Below are positions 44,104 to 55,508 of a DNA stretch of 64,000 nt, one piece after another. The notes below the pieces were generated by a model. It saw only the letters and a program-made list of their open reading frames with translations. It made no database searches and was not told where the DNA came from. This stretch comes from Hydrogenophaga sp. (lineage in GTDB: Bacteria > Pseudomonadota > Gammaproteobacteria > Burkholderiales > Burkholderiaceae_C): contig NZ_JAOASO010000168.1 of the NCBI RefSeq assembly GCF_030158645.1, forward strand, positions 1-64,000. The letters are read 5' to 3'. A program made the position numbers and the translations under genes. Every line of letters starts with the position of its first letter. Position 1 is the stretch's first letter.

Positions 44104-46850
44104 GGTGCGTCTCCTTGCGTTGTTGTCGGTCGGTGGCGGGGCAACGAGAAGCCGAACACCGCACCCTGCCCCGCCGTGGACCGCAGCCACATGCGCCCGC
44201 CCAGGTGCGTCACGATCTGGCGGCTGATCGGCAAGCCCAGGCCCGTGCCGCCGGGCCGGTAATGCGCATCCCCCGCGATCTGGCGAAACTTCTCGAACAC
44301 CATGCTTTGCTGTTCGGGCGCAATGCCCGGCCCGTTGTCCTGCACTTCCACTTCGACACCTTCCTCGCGGTCCTTCAGGCTCAACACCACACACCCGGTG
44401 TCGCGCGGCGCGTACTTGGCGGCGTTCGACAGCAGGTTGAGCACCACCTGCATCAGGCGGTCGGCGTCGGCCTGCAGCGGCTGCACCCGAGGCGGCACAT
44501 CCAGCACCAGCCGCACACCGCGCTCGCGCAGCGGCTCGGCCATGGTGCCGGCGGCCTGTTCCAGCAGCGCTTTCATGTCCACCTCGTCGTCGTGCCACTC
44601 GGCGTGGCCCGCCTCGATCTTGGCCATGTCCAGCACCTGGTTCACCAAGCGGCTCAGCCGTTCGGCCTCGCCCACGATGATGCCCACAAACTGTTGCCGT
44701 TGCACGGTGTCCATTTCTGCATCGTCCCGCATGAGTTCGGCCAGGGCCCTGATCGAGGTCAAGGGCGTGCGCAGTTCGTGCGTCACCGACGACATGAAAT
44801 CGTCCTTGAGCCGGTCCAGGCTCTTGAGCTGTTCGTTGGCCTGACGCAGGTCGGCGGTGGCCCGCTCCAGCGACTGAGACTTCTCCTCCAGCGCGTGCGA
44901 ATAGGCGCGCAGCTGCGAGGCTTCGTCGAGGATGCGCATCACGTCGTCCAGGTCCAGCGCCTCCTCCTCCACCACCGAGGCCACCATCACCCGCGCCGAC
45001 GCGCTGCCGATGGCACCCGCCAGCTGGGTTTCCACAAAATGCACCAGGCGCGCGTCGGCGGGGATCTGTTCGATCTGCCGCGCGCCCACCCGCACGGCAT
45101 AGCCTTCGAACAGGCGCTGCGCCGCCTCCACGCCGAGGAAACGTCCCACCAGCGGCAGCAGGGCCGACACCTGCGCCTTGCCCTGCCAGAACACCGGGCG
45201 CGAAGCCGGCGTGCGTTGGAACACATCCACAAACAACACGGCCTGGCTGGTTTCGCGCGCGGTGGGCGCCCGCCAGAGCGACACACCCACATAGGCCGCC
45301 ACGTTGGCCAGCAGGCTCCAGATCAGCGAATGCGTGAGGTTGTCGAGCCCGGCCAGGCCCAGAAAGGCCTCGGGCTTGAGCAGCCACCAGCCCCAGGGCC
45401 CCTGTTCCAGGAAGCCGGCGGTCAGCCAGCCCGACTTGACCAGCGAGGGCAGCATGAGGGTGTAGGCCCAGCATGCAAAACCCAGCAGCAGCCCCGCCAG
45501 CGCCCCGCGCTGCGTGCCGCCCTTCCAGTACATGCCGCCCAGCAGTGCGGGTGCAAACTGCGCCACCGCTGCAAAGCTGATGAGGCCGATGCTCACCAGC
45601 GCGTAGGCCTCGCCAGCCAGGTGAAAGTACAGATAGCCCAGCAGCAGGATGCCCAGGATGGCCAGGCGCCGGATGCGCAGCAGCACCGCGGTGAGGTCAC
45701 CGCTGGCGCGCGCGCCAAAGCGCCGCATGCGCAGCAGCAGCGGCATCACCAGGTCGTTGCAGACCATGGTGGACACCGCGATGGCTTCGACGATCACCAT
45801 GCCGGTGGCGGCCGAGAGTCCGCCCACGAAGGCGAACAGCGCCAGCGCGCCCTGCCCCTGCGACAACGGCAGCGAGAGAACAAAGGTCTCGGGGTCCATG
45901 CGCCCGGGGCCAAAGTGCAGCAGACCGCCCAGCGCGATGGGCAACACAAAGAGGTTGATCAGCAACAAGTACAGCGGAAACGCCCAGACCGCTCGGCGCA
46001 GGTGGTTCTCGTCCACGTTTTCCACCACCATCACCTGGAACTGACGCGGCAAAAAAATCACCGACAGCATGGCCAGCAAGGTCAGGCCCAACCACTGCGC
46101 GTAAGCAAACGGCTGACCCTGGCCAAACTGCATCAGGCGGCGCAGCTCATCCACCGCGTGGGCCTGGTCAAACAGCGCCGCCGGGCTGGCAAAGAGGCCG
46201 AAGCAGACGAACAGACCCACCGCCATGAACGCCACCAGCTTGACCACCGACTCGAACGCAATCGCCGCCACCATGCCTTCGTGGCGCTCGGTGCTGTCCA
46301 GGTGGCGCGCGCCAAACACGATGGTGAAACCGGCGAGGGCCAGCGCCACGTACAGCGTGCTGTCGCTCCACCAGTCGGCACTCTGCACCGCCGGCATGCC
46401 CAGCGGGGAGGTGAGCACCGCGTACCCGCTGGCAATGGCCTTGAGCTGCAGCGCAATGTAGGGAACGATGCCCACCACCGTGATGAGCGTCACCAGGCCG
46501 GCCAGCAGCGGGCTCTTGCCGTAGCGGCTGGCGATGAAGTCGGCAATCGACGTGATGCGATAGGTCTTGGCGATGCGGATCATCTTTCGCACCACCATCC
46601 AGGCCAGCAACATGGCCAGCATGGGTCCGAGGTAGATCGGCAAAAACCACACACCGGAACTGGCCGCGCGCCCCACGCTGCCGAAGTAGGTCCAGGCGGT
46701 GCAGTACACCGCCATGGACAAGGCGTAGACCCACGGACTGGAGATCACCGAGCGCCCCTGCGCGGCCCGCAGGTCGCCCCAATGAGCCACCGCAAACAGC
46801 AGCAGCAGGTAGGCAAAGGAGACGCCGATGACCAGCGGGGCCGGGAGCAT
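44100..46850 (-). CDS. SSS-type sensor histidine kinase (CrbS-like)
   Basis: The 916-residue kinase has an N-terminal SSS-symporter domain of about 13 helices (~1-520, beginning PAPLVIGVSFAYLLLLFAVAHWG), a connecting region, a HisKA domain with His691 in SSVTHELRTPLTSIRAL, and a HATPase domain (NLLSNAAKYAPRDTG, DNGPGIAPEQQ, GGTGLGLPISRQIV). This domain order is that of CrbS, which controls acetate uptake and use in Vibrio and Pseudomonas; acetate sensing here is inferred. ATG 46850 is used; 98 track residues upstream are in the previous gene's frame. The GTG of the response regulator overlaps its stop. Confidence 0.88.
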   Translation of the reverse strand: MLPAPLVIGVSFAYLLLLFAVAHWGDLRAAQGRSVISSPWVYALSMAVYCTAWTYFGSVGRAASSGVWFLPIYLGPMLAMLLAWMVVRKMIRIAKTYRITSIADFIASRYGKSPLLAGLVTLITVVGIVPYIALQLKAIASGYAVLTSPLGMPAVQSADWWSDSTLYVALALAGFTIVFGARHLDSTERHEGMVAAIAFESVVKLVAFMAVGLFVCFGLFASPAALFDQAHAVDELRRLMQFGQGQPFAYAQWLGLTLLAMLSVIFLPRQFQVMVVENVDENHLRRAVWAFPLYLLLINLFVLPIALGGLLHFGPGRMDPETFVLSLPLSQGQGALALFAFVGGLSAATGMVIVEAIAVSTMVCNDLVMPLLLRMRRFGARASGDLTAVLLRIRRLAILGILLLGYLYFHLAGEAYALVSIGLISFAAVAQFAPALLGGMYWKGGTQRGALAGLLLGFACWAYTLMLPSLVKSGWLTAGFLEQGPWGWWLLKPEAFLGLAGLDNLTHSLIWSLLANVAAYVGVSLWRAPTARETSQAVLFVDVFQRTPASRPVFWQGKAQVSALLPLVGRFLGVEAAQRLFEGYAVRVGARQIEQIPADARLVHFVETQLAGAIGSASARVMVASVVEEEALDLDDVMRILDEASQLRAYSHALEEKSQSLERATADLRQANEQLKSLDRLKDDFMSSVTHELRTPLTSIRALAELMRDDAEMDTVQRQQFVGIIVGEAERLSRLVNQVLDMAKIEAGHAEWHDDEVDMKALLEQAAGTMAEPLRERGVRLVLDVPPRVQPLQADADRLMQVVLNLLSNAAKYAPRDTGCVVLSLKDREEGVEVEVQDNGPGIAPEQQSMVFEKFRQIAGDAHYRPGGTGLGLPISRQIVTHLGGRMWLRSTAGQGAVFGFSLPRHRPTTTQGDAP

Positions 46851-46852
46851 GG

Positions 46853-47065
46853 TCAGTCGGCTGGTGGCACGTTGCTGCGGTGTTCCACCACCCAGGCGAG
46901 GGCCGCAATCAGCACACCCCAGATGACGAAAAGCGCCAGCGGAAACAGGGGCAGACCCCACACGCGCGCGTCGTGGTCCCACAAGGCCAGCAAGGGAAAG
47001 TTGAACAACGCCGCAGCGGCGAAGAACAGGGCCACCAGGCGCTGGGCGGCAAGGCCTTTGAACAT
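46853..47065 (-). CDS. Small two-helix membrane protein upstream of SSS-kinase
   Basis: The 70-residue protein has two hydrophobic helices (LVALFFAAAALFNFPLLALW and GLPLFPLALFVIWGVLIAALAWVV), resembling the DUF3311-type small partner of SSS transporters. It lies 2 bp before the kinase ATG in the same direction. It probably belongs to the kinase's membrane domain as a small subunit, as DUF485 does for ActP. The exact family is uncertain. Confidence 0.65.
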   Translation of the reverse strand: MFKGLAAQRLVALFFAAAALFNFPLLALWDHDARVWGLPLFPLALFVIWGVLIAALAWVVEHRSNVPPAD

Positions 47066-47162
47066 GGTTGTCTCCTCGATCGTCCGCCGCGGCCGCTGAC
47101 CGCTGGTGGCCTATTCGATTGTGCGCCATGCGCCGACCTTGCACCGACGCGGCATGGCCATG

Positions 47163-47194
47163 AAAAAAGCGGCAGGGTTGCCCGCTGCCGCTTT
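47163..47194 (-). terminator. Terminator of ppsA
   Basis: On the minus strand AAAGCGGCAGCGGGCAACCCTGCCGCTTTTTTC has a GCGGCAG/CTGCCGC stem and a T-run, about 30 bp after the ppsA stop. The rest of 47066-47222 contains the promoter region of the small-protein/kinase operon and nothing else recognised. Confidence 0.85.
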
Positions 47195-47222
47195 GCCGCT
47201 CAGACGCCGCAGCGCCGGGGGT

Positions 47223-49634
<2,412 letters not shown>

Positions 49635-49739
49635 GGGAAAACTCCTAAGGTTGAAAAACCGGGGGTTCCATGCGGGGGGCTGGTGACCTGTTGTTCTGTT
49701 GTGGGTCTGGCACCGGGCAGGGAGGCAAATGAGACGGCA

Positions 49740-49758
49740 GGGCCATTGATAATGGCCC
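49740..49758. promoter_or_regulatory. Inverted repeat GGGCCATT-GAT-AATGGCCC in the ppsA/ppsR divergent region
   Basis: Perfect eight-base arms surround a central GAT. GATAAT (49748-49753) would serve as -10 for ppsR, placing the repeat over the promoter. The size and symmetry suit a dimeric regulator. The regulator is unknown. Confidence 0.5.
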
Positions 49759-49792
49759 CGACACAACACCCGGTATTGTAAGGACGCGCCCC

Positions 49793-50614
49793 ATGCCCAA
49801 CCGAACGGTCTTCTTCATCTCCGACGGCACCGGCATCACCGCCGAGACCTTTGGCAACGCCCTGCTGGCCCAGTTCGAGATCGAGGTGCGGCGCGTGCGC
49901 CTGCCGTTTCTGGACAGCGTGGACAAGGCGCACCAGGCGGTGCGCCAGATCAACCACACCGCCGAGATCGAGGGCAAACGCCCGCTGGTCTTCACCACCG
50001 TGGTCAACATGGAGGTGCTGGCCGTGTTTCAGAACCACTGCAACGGCATGATGCTCGACATGTTCGGCACCTTCGTGGAGCCCATGGAGCAGGAGCTGGG
50101 CATCAAGTCCAACCACCGCGTGGGGCGCTTTTCGGACGCCTCCAAGAGCAAGGCCTACAACGACCGCATCGAGGCGATCAACTTCTCGCTGGCGCACGAC
50201 GACGGCCAGAGCCACAAGGACCTGCAAGGGTCGGATGTGATCCTGGTGGGGGTGAGCCGCAGCGGCAAGACACCGACCTCGCTCTACCTGGCCATGCAAT
50301 ACGGTCTGAAGGCGTCCAACTACCCGCTGATCCCCGAAGACTTCGAGCGCCGCAAGCTGCCCCCCGCCCTGGTGCCGCACCGCAAGAAGATCTTTGGACT
50401 GACGATTGCGCCGGAGCGCCTCAGCGAGATCCGCAACGAGCGCCGCCCCAACTCGCGCTACGCGAGCCTGGAGAACTGCCGCATGGAAGTGAGCGAGGCC
50501 GAAGGGATGATGCGGCGCGAGGGCATCCGGTGGTTGTCAACGACCACCAAGTCGATCGAGGAGATTGCGACGACCATCCTGCAGGAAATCCGGCCCGAAC
50601 GCCTGGAGTACTGA
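49793..50614 (+). CDS. ppsR: PEP synthetase regulatory protein (kinase/pyrophosphorylase)
   Basis: The 273-residue bifunctional regulator (DUF299) inactivates PpsA by ADP-dependent phosphorylation and reactivates it by Pi-dependent dephosphorylation. It begins [22 protein letters not shown]. The P-loop-like [19 protein letters not shown] and the C-terminal RSIEEIA..IL region are present. Standard length. Divergent from ppsA across a 158-bp region with an inverted repeat. Confidence 0.95.
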   Translation: MPNRTVFFISDGTGITAETFGNALLAQFEIEVRRVRLPFLDSVDKAHQAVRQINHTAEIEGKRPLVFTTVVNMEVLAVFQNHCNGMMLDMFGTFVEPMEQELGIKSNHRVGRFSDASKSKAYNDRIEAINFSLAHDDGQSHKDLQGSDVILVGVSRSGKTPTSLYLAMQYGLKASNYPLIPEDFERRKLPPALVPHRKKIFGLTIAPERLSEIRNERRPNSRYASLENCRMEVSEAEGMMRREGIRWLSTTTKSIEEIATTILQEIRPERLEY

Positions 50615-50647
50615 TCCGCCTCCTCCAGTGGCAGGCCACTGCGGGAT

Positions 50648-50920
50648 TCACCGGCGCAAGCGTGAGACCAGTCTGGCGATGCCCAGAACCAGCACCAGGA
50701 TGACCAGGTTCGAAACGAGCCCCGCCAAAATGGCCTGCGTGAGGCTGGCCGAACCACCCGGCATGGTGGTTGGCAGTATCACGGCGACAAACACCACGCC
50801 GCAGGCCAACGGCAGGACACGCCCGGTCACCGGCGCGGTTCTCAGCATGGTGACCACCAAGGCAATGATCAGGCCGATGCGGAACACGTCGGTCAATTGC
50901 GAGAACACGAGATCAGTCAC
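50648..50920 (-). CDS. Small membrane protein of unknown function
   Basis: The 90-residue product has three hydrophobic stretches (VFRIGLIIALVVTML, VLPLACGVVFVAVILPTTM, ILAGLVSNLVILVLVLGIARLV). GTG 50920 with AGGAAA upstream is preferred over the track's 50971. No family recognised. It stands alone between the ppsR end and the MFS gene end. Confidence 0.6.
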   Translation of the reverse strand: MTDLVFSQLTDVFRIGLIIALVVTMLRTAPVTGRVLPLACGVVFVAVILPTTMPGGSASLTQAILAGLVSNLVILVLVLGIARLVSRLRR

Positions 50921-51051
50921 GGGGCGTTTCCTAGGGGTTTGAACGGGCAGCCTGCCCGCCTCTTCATGCACCTTGCAAATCCGACGGCGAGATCACCATC
51001 GGATTTGCGAGAAGCAAGCCGACCATCTGCCCAATCGGGAGAAGGTCGGAT

Positions 51052-51096
51052 CGCAAAAACAATCGGGCCAAGGTCCCCGGGAGGACCAAGGCCCGA
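51052..51096 (-). terminator. Terminator of the MHS transporter gene
   Basis: ATCGGGCCAAGGTCC-CCGGGA-GGACCAAGGCCCGAT is a long stem with a two-base internal mismatch, followed on the minus strand by TTGTTTTTG. It is downstream of the MFS stop at 51111. The rest of 50921-51110 shows nothing. Confidence 0.8.
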
Positions 51097-51110
51097 TCAT
51101 CGGCCCGTCA

Positions 51111-52913
51111 TTATCGAGCGGCTGAGTCGCCGGCGAAGATGTCCTTCTTGTGCGTGCCACCCGGCACGAAGATCGTGCCGATCACCACCGTCATGACGGC
51201 GATCACGATGGCGTACCACAGACCGGAGTAGATGTTCCCGGTCTGCGCTGAGATCGCAAACGCGGTGGCGGGCATCAGACCACCGAACCAGCCGTTGCCG
51301 ATGTGATACGGCAGCGACAGACCGGAGTAGCGGATGCGGGTCGGGAACATTTCCACCAGCATGGCGGCAATCGGGCCGTAGACCATGGTCACCAGGATGA
51401 CGAGATAAGTCAGGATGGCAACGATGGTGAGCTTCTGCGCCGAGAAGATGTCGAAGAAGTGATTGGCTTTGGCGATGGATGTGTTGTCGGCCGGCACCAG
51501 CGGATAACCCGCCTGCTTCAGCGCGGCATTCAGGCTGCCGTCGAAGGTGGCTTTCGCTTTCTTCAGCTCATCGCCGGTCAACTTGCTCGCGTCGTACGAC
51601 ACGATGGCGGTCTCACCCACCTTGACGGTGGCAACCGTGCCGGCCGCGCTCTCGATGGTCTCGTAGTTCACCGAGGTGCGGGCCAGTTGTGCCTTGGCAA
51701 TGTCGCAGGACGACGTGAACTTCACCGTGCCGGTCGGGTTGAACTGGAACGAGCAGTCGGTCGGCGACACCGTCACCGTGACGGGCGTCTGGTGTGCCGT
51801 GTAGAGCGCCGGGTTGGCGGTCTTGGTCAGGGCCGTGAACACCGGCAGGAAGGTGAGCGCACCCAGCAGGCAGCCGGTCAGGATGATGGGCTTGCGGCCA
51901 ATGCGGTCGGACAGCGCGCCGAAGACCAGGAAGCCACCCGTGCCCAGGATCAGCGACCAGGCGACCATGACGTTGGCGGTGAAGCTGTCGACCTTGATCA
52001 CGTTCTGCATGAAGAACAGCGCATAGAACTGGCCGGTGTACCAAACGACGGCCTGACCAGCGACCAGACCCAGCAGCGCGAGCAGTGCGATCTTGCCGTT
52101 TTTCCAGTTGCCGAAGGCTTCGCTCAGCGGAGCCTTGGACGTGCGACCCTCTTCCTTCATTTTCTTGAAGGCCGGGCTCTCGTTCATCTGCAGTCGGATG
52201 TAGAGCGAGATGGCCAGCAGGAAGATCGAGCCAATGAACGGAATGCGCCAGCCCCAGGCGTTGAACGCCTTGACCATGGTCGGATTGCCGTCGGCCATCA
52301 GGACCGCCACGCCATCCTTCAGCAGAGGCACATCGGGGTAGGCACCGTTGACGTAGCCTTGAACCGACAGGATCACGATCAGCGACAGCAGCAGGCCCAG
52401 CGTTGCCGTGGTCTGGATGAAGGCGGTGAAGTAACCACGCTGGTTGGCGGGCGCGTGTTCGGCCACGTAGATGGCTGCACCACCGTACTCGCCGCCCAGG
52501 GCCAGACCCTGCGCCATGCGCAGCAGGATCAGGATGATGGGCGCCGCCGTGCCGATGGTTTCATAGTTGGGCAGGATGCCCACCAGGAAGGTCGAGACGC
52601 CCATGATGACGATGGTCATCAGGAAGGTGTACTTGCGACCGATCATGTCGCCCAGCATGCCGAACACCAGCGCGCCGAAGGGGCGCACGATGAAGCCGGC
52701 AGCGAAGGCCAGCAGCGCGAACACGTTGCGCGTGCTTTCAGGGAAAGCGGTGAAGAACTGGGCTCCGATGATGGCCGCCAGCGAGCCATACAAATAGAAG
52801 TCGTACCACTCGAAAATCGTGCCCGCGGAAGAGGCCATGATGACCTTCTTCTCTTCGCGGGTCATCGGACGGGATCGCTCCCGCACATTGTTCGCCATGT
52901 CAGCTGTTGCCAT
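51111..52913 (-). CDS. MFS transporter, MHS (metabolite:H+ symporter) family
   Basis: The 600-residue inner-membrane protein opens like ProP/KgtP-type MHS carriers (TREEKKVIMASSAGTIFEWYDFYLYG; MFS motif LGDMIGRKYTFL). The EYGGAAIYVAEHAPANQRGYFTAFIQTT segment is characteristic. Between a late pair of helices it has an insert of about 120 soluble residues (~385-505: TVTVSPTDCSFQFNPTGTVKFTSSC...). The substrate is unknown; related long forms are found in betaproteobacteria. ATG 52913 is preferred; an in-frame ATG at 52931 is possible. It is divergent from the DUF485-actP operon. Confidence 0.83.
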   Translation of the reverse strand: MATADMANNVRERSRPMTREEKKVIMASSAGTIFEWYDFYLYGSLAAIIGAQFFTAFPESTRNVFALLAFAAGFIVRPFGALVFGMLGDMIGRKYTFLMTIVIMGVSTFLVGILPNYETIGTAAPIILILLRMAQGLALGGEYGGAAIYVAEHAPANQRGYFTAFIQTTATLGLLLSLIVILSVQGYVNGAYPDVPLLKDGVAVLMADGNPTMVKAFNAWGWRIPFIGSIFLLAISLYIRLQMNESPAFKKMKEEGRTSKAPLSEAFGNWKNGKIALLALLGLVAGQAVVWYTGQFYALFFMQNVIKVDSFTANVMVAWSLILGTGGFLVFGALSDRIGRKPIILTGCLLGALTFLPVFTALTKTANPALYTAHQTPVTVTVSPTDCSFQFNPTGTVKFTSSCDIAKAQLARTSVNYETIESAAGTVATVKVGETAIVSYDASKLTGDELKKAKATFDGSLNAALKQAGYPLVPADNTSIAKANHFFDIFSAQKLTIVAILTYLVILVTMVYGPIAAMLVEMFPTRIRYSGLSLPYHIGNGWFGGLMPATAFAISAQTGNIYSGLWYAIVIAVMTVVIGTIFVPGGTHKKDIFAGDSAAR

Positions 52914-52931
52914 TGTTTTCGCTTGCTCCAT

Positions 52932-53240
52932 GTAGGTCCGGCACAGTGGCCCGACGGTTCTCACCCGCAGTCGGCTGCGGATCAGTTTGTGACTCCGGCG
53001 GCGAGTGTGTTAACGGTTTCTTACTGAAAAATTGCAGGCATGACGCAACCGTTCAAATCTAGGGAAAGCCCTTAGGAGAAAGCGGCGAAGCTGACTCGAA
53101 GCTTTCAAAAGTAGAGCAAGCGGGCTGCTTGCGTACGGCACCAGACAGACACCTTGTCAGCATCACTTCAGATTCGGGTCAGTGCTTGGTAAGAGCCCGG
53201 GCGCACGCTGAGGGCTCCATTTCACAACCGAGGAGACCCC
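52932..53240. other. Divergent intergenic region MHS transporter / DUF485-actP
   Basis: This 309-bp stretch must hold promoters for both directions. A CTAGGG-AAAG-CCCTTAG imperfect palindrome lies at about 53059-53074, and a single TGTGA half-site near 52987. The DUF485 gene has the Shine-Dalgarno GAGGAGA. No RNA gene was recognised. Confidence 0.4.
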
Positions 53241-53549
53241 ATGCAAGACGACATGGTCCAACGCATCCTGAGCCACCCGAAGTACCAGGAGCTCAAGGCG
53301 AAACGATCCAGCTTCGGCTGGTGGCTGACCCTGGCGATGATGGTCGTGTACTACGGCTTCATCCTGCTGGTGGCCTTCAACAAGGCGTTCCTCTCGCAGC
53401 GGTTCGGTGACGGTGTGATGACGATCGGCATACCGATCGGCTTCGGCGTCATCGTGTTCACCATCGTCATCACGGCGATCTACGTGAAGCGCGCCAACAC
53501 CGAGTTCGACGAACTCTCCAACGCAGTGGCACAGGCGGTGACGAAATGA
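53241..53549 (+). CDS. DUF485 small subunit (YjcH-like) of acetate symporter
   Basis: The 102-residue membrane protein has two helices ([22 protein letters not shown] and [22 protein letters not shown]). It begins [22 protein letters not shown] as DUF485/YjcH proteins do. It overlaps actP by four bases (ATGA), the standard yjcH-actP arrangement. The small protein is needed for or accompanies the symporter. Confidence 0.9.
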   Translation: MQDDMVQRILSHPKYQELKAKRSSFGWWLTLAMMVVYYGFILLVAFNKAFLSQRFGDGVMTIGIPIGFGVIVFTIVITAIYVKRANTEFDELSNAVAQAVTK

Positions 53550-55273
53550 AGCACCTCACGCCCACCCTGCGCCGCATCCTCACACTGCTGGCCCTCTTCG
53601 GGGTGTCGGCCGCTGTCTGGGCCGCTGGCGCCGACCTCGGTCAGTCCGAGAAGCAGGCCACCAACTGGACCGCCATCGGCATGTTCGGCGCCTTCGTGCT
53701 GTTCACGCTGTTCATCACCAAATGGGCCGCGGCCAAGACCAAGTCGGCGTCGGACTTCTACACCGCCGGTGGCGGCATCACCGGCTTTCAGAACGGCCTG
53801 GCGATCGCGGGCGACTACATGTCGGCCGCGTCTTTCCTCGGCATTTCGGCGGCGGTGATGGCCAGTGGCTTTGACGGTCTCATCTACTCCATCGGCTTCC
53901 TGGTGGGCTGGCCGGTCATCACCTTCCTGATGGCCGAGCGCCTGCGCAACCTGGGCAAGTTCACCTTCGCCGACGTGGCGGCTTTCCGCTTCGAGCAAAC
54001 GCCCATCCGCATCTTCGCGGCCTCGGGCACGCTGGTGGTGGTGGCCTTCTACTTGATCGCGCAGATGGTGGGTGCGGGCCAGCTGATCAAGCTGCTGTTC
54101 GGTCTGGAGTACTGGATCGCCGTGGTGATCGTGGGCGCGCTGATGATGGTCTACGTGCTGTTCGGCGGCATGACGGCCACCACCTGGGTGCAGATCATCA
54201 AGGCCTGCCTGTTGCTGGGTGGCGCCTCGTTCATGGCGCTGTCGGTGCTGTGGCACTTCGGCTTCAGCCCCGAGGCCATGTTCGCCGGCGCGGTGAAGAT
54301 CAAGACCGACCTGGCCCTGAAGGACGGCAAGACCGCCGAGGTGGCGGCCTCGCTGGGCCAATCCATCATGGGGCCGGGCAACTTCGTCAAGGACCCGATC
54401 TCGGCCATCAGCTTCGGCATGGCGCTGATGTTCGGCACCGCCGGCCTGCCGCACATCCTGATGCGCTTCTTCACCGTGCCCAGCGCCAAGGAAGCGCGCA
54501 AGTCGGTGATGTGGGCCACCGGCTGGATCGGCTACTTCTACCTGCTGACCTTCATCATCGGTTTCGGCGCGATCACGTTCGTGCTGACCAACCCGCAGTT
54601 CCTCGACGCCAAGGGCGCGCTGCTGGGCGGCAACAACATGGCGGCGGTGCACCTGTCCAACGCGGTGGGCGGCAACGTGTTCCTGGGCTTCATCTCGGCG
54701 GTGGCCTTTGCCACCATCCTCGCGGTGGTGGCTGGCCTCACGCTCTCGGGCGCCTCGGCCGTCTCGCACGACCTCTACGCCACCGTCATCAAGAAGGGCA
54801 AGGCCGACAGCGCTTCCGAGCTGCGGGTGTCCAAGATGACGACCATCGCGCTCGGCGTGGTGGCGGTGGTGCTGGGCATCGCGTTCGAGAAGCAGAACAT
54901 CGCCTTCATGGTGTCGCTGGCGTTTGCCATCGCGGCCTCGGCCAACTTCCCCGTGCTGTTCATGAGCGTGCTGTGGAAAGACTGCACGACCAAGGGCGCG
55001 GTGATCGGTGGTTTCCTCGGGCTGATCTCGTCGGTGGCGCTCACCGTCGTGTCGCCCTCGGTGTGGGAAGTGACGCTGGGCAACCCCAAAGGCTCGGCGC
55101 TGTTCCCCTACACCTCGCCCGCCCTCTTCTCCATGACCATCGGCTTCGTGGGCATCTGGCTCTTCTCCATCCTGGACAACAGCCGGCGCGCCAAGATCGA
55201 CCGCGCGGGCTTCCTTGCGCAGCAGGTGCGTTCGGAAACCGGCATCGGCGCATCGGGTGCTTCGGGCCACTGA
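53546..55273 (+). CDS. actP: Cation/acetate symporter ActP
   Basis: The 575-residue SSS-family symporter has an N-terminal signal-like segment ([18 protein letters not shown]) and about 13 helices. SSS motifs are visible ([49 protein letters not shown]). It imports acetate and other short monocarboxylates with Na+ or H+. The C-terminus ends [10 protein letters not shown]. Neighbours ppsA/ppsR and the CrbS-like kinase suit acetate use. The transcript ends at a strong hairpin. Confidence 0.93.
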   Translation: MKHLTPTLRRILTLLALFGVSAAVWAAGADLGQSEKQATNWTAIGMFGAFVLFTLFITKWAAAKTKSASDFYTAGGGITGFQNGLAIAGDYMSAASFLGISAAVMASGFDGLIYSIGFLVGWPVITFLMAERLRNLGKFTFADVAAFRFEQTPIRIFAASGTLVVVAFYLIAQMVGAGQLIKLLFGLEYWIAVVIVGALMMVYVLFGGMTATTWVQIIKACLLLGGASFMALSVLWHFGFSPEAMFAGAVKIKTDLALKDGKTAEVAASLGQSIMGPGNFVKDPISAISFGMALMFGTAGLPHILMRFFTVPSAKEARKSVMWATGWIGYFYLLTFIIGFGAITFVLTNPQFLDAKGALLGGNNMAAVHLSNAVGGNVFLGFISAVAFATILAVVAGLTLSGASAVSHDLYATVIKKGKADSASELRVSKMTTIALGVVAVVLGIAFEKQNIAFMVSLAFAIAASANFPVLFMSVLWKDCTTKGAVIGGFLGLISSVALTVVSPSVWEVTLGNPKGSALFPYTSPALFSMTIGFVGIWLFSILDNSRRAKIDRAGFLAQQVRSETGIGASGASGH

Positions 55274-55305
55274 AGAGCACCGATTTCAACGGTTCGATGC
55301 ACGCC

Positions 55306-55344
55306 TGGGGGCCTGGATTCGCGATGCGGTCCAGGCCCCCTTTG
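55306..55344 (+). terminator. Terminator hairpin after actP
   Basis: GGGGGCCTGGA-TTCGCGATGCGG-TCCAGGCCCCC followed by TTTG is an eleven-pair stem 35 bp after actP. The T-run is short, so some read-through into the caspase operon is possible. Confidence 0.7.
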
Positions 55345-55454
55345 TCCATGAGGGCGGTGTACACAGCAAGCACAAGGCTTAACCCAAAAGCTCCCACAAC
55401 AGACATTCACTTACAACTTGTGAATTGCTTCATAGGCACAAAGCGCCCAGAATT

Positions 55455-55470
55455 TGTGACAGATTGCACA
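55455..55470 (+). promoter_or_regulatory. CRP-type site upstream of the caspase/CHAT operon
   Basis: TGTGA-CAGATT-GCACA matches TGTGA-N6-TCACA at nine of ten informative bases, 39 bp before the caspase ATG. TTGTGA inside it can serve as a -35, with ACAATT 17 bp downstream as a weak -10, so CRP could overlap the -35. The surrounding 55345-55508 region is A/T-rich and has no other feature. Confidence 0.5.
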
Positions 55471-55508
55471 GTTCAAACAATTTGAAACAGCCACCCGGGG
55501 GAGTTCAA

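Noticed and set aside
43729-45474. 581-aa minus ORF ending in a receiver domain
   Set aside because: Only the last 124 codons are real (response regulator from GTG 44103); the rest is an alternate frame of the kinase.
44115-47099. 994-aa plus-strand ORF
   Set aside because: Antisense of the SSS-kinase gene in GC-rich DNA; no recognisable domain.
53059-53074. CTAGGG-AAAG-CCCTTAG as a shared operator of actP and the DUF294 gene
   Set aside because: A CCCT/AAGG element near 39950 is only loosely similar; no consistent spacing.
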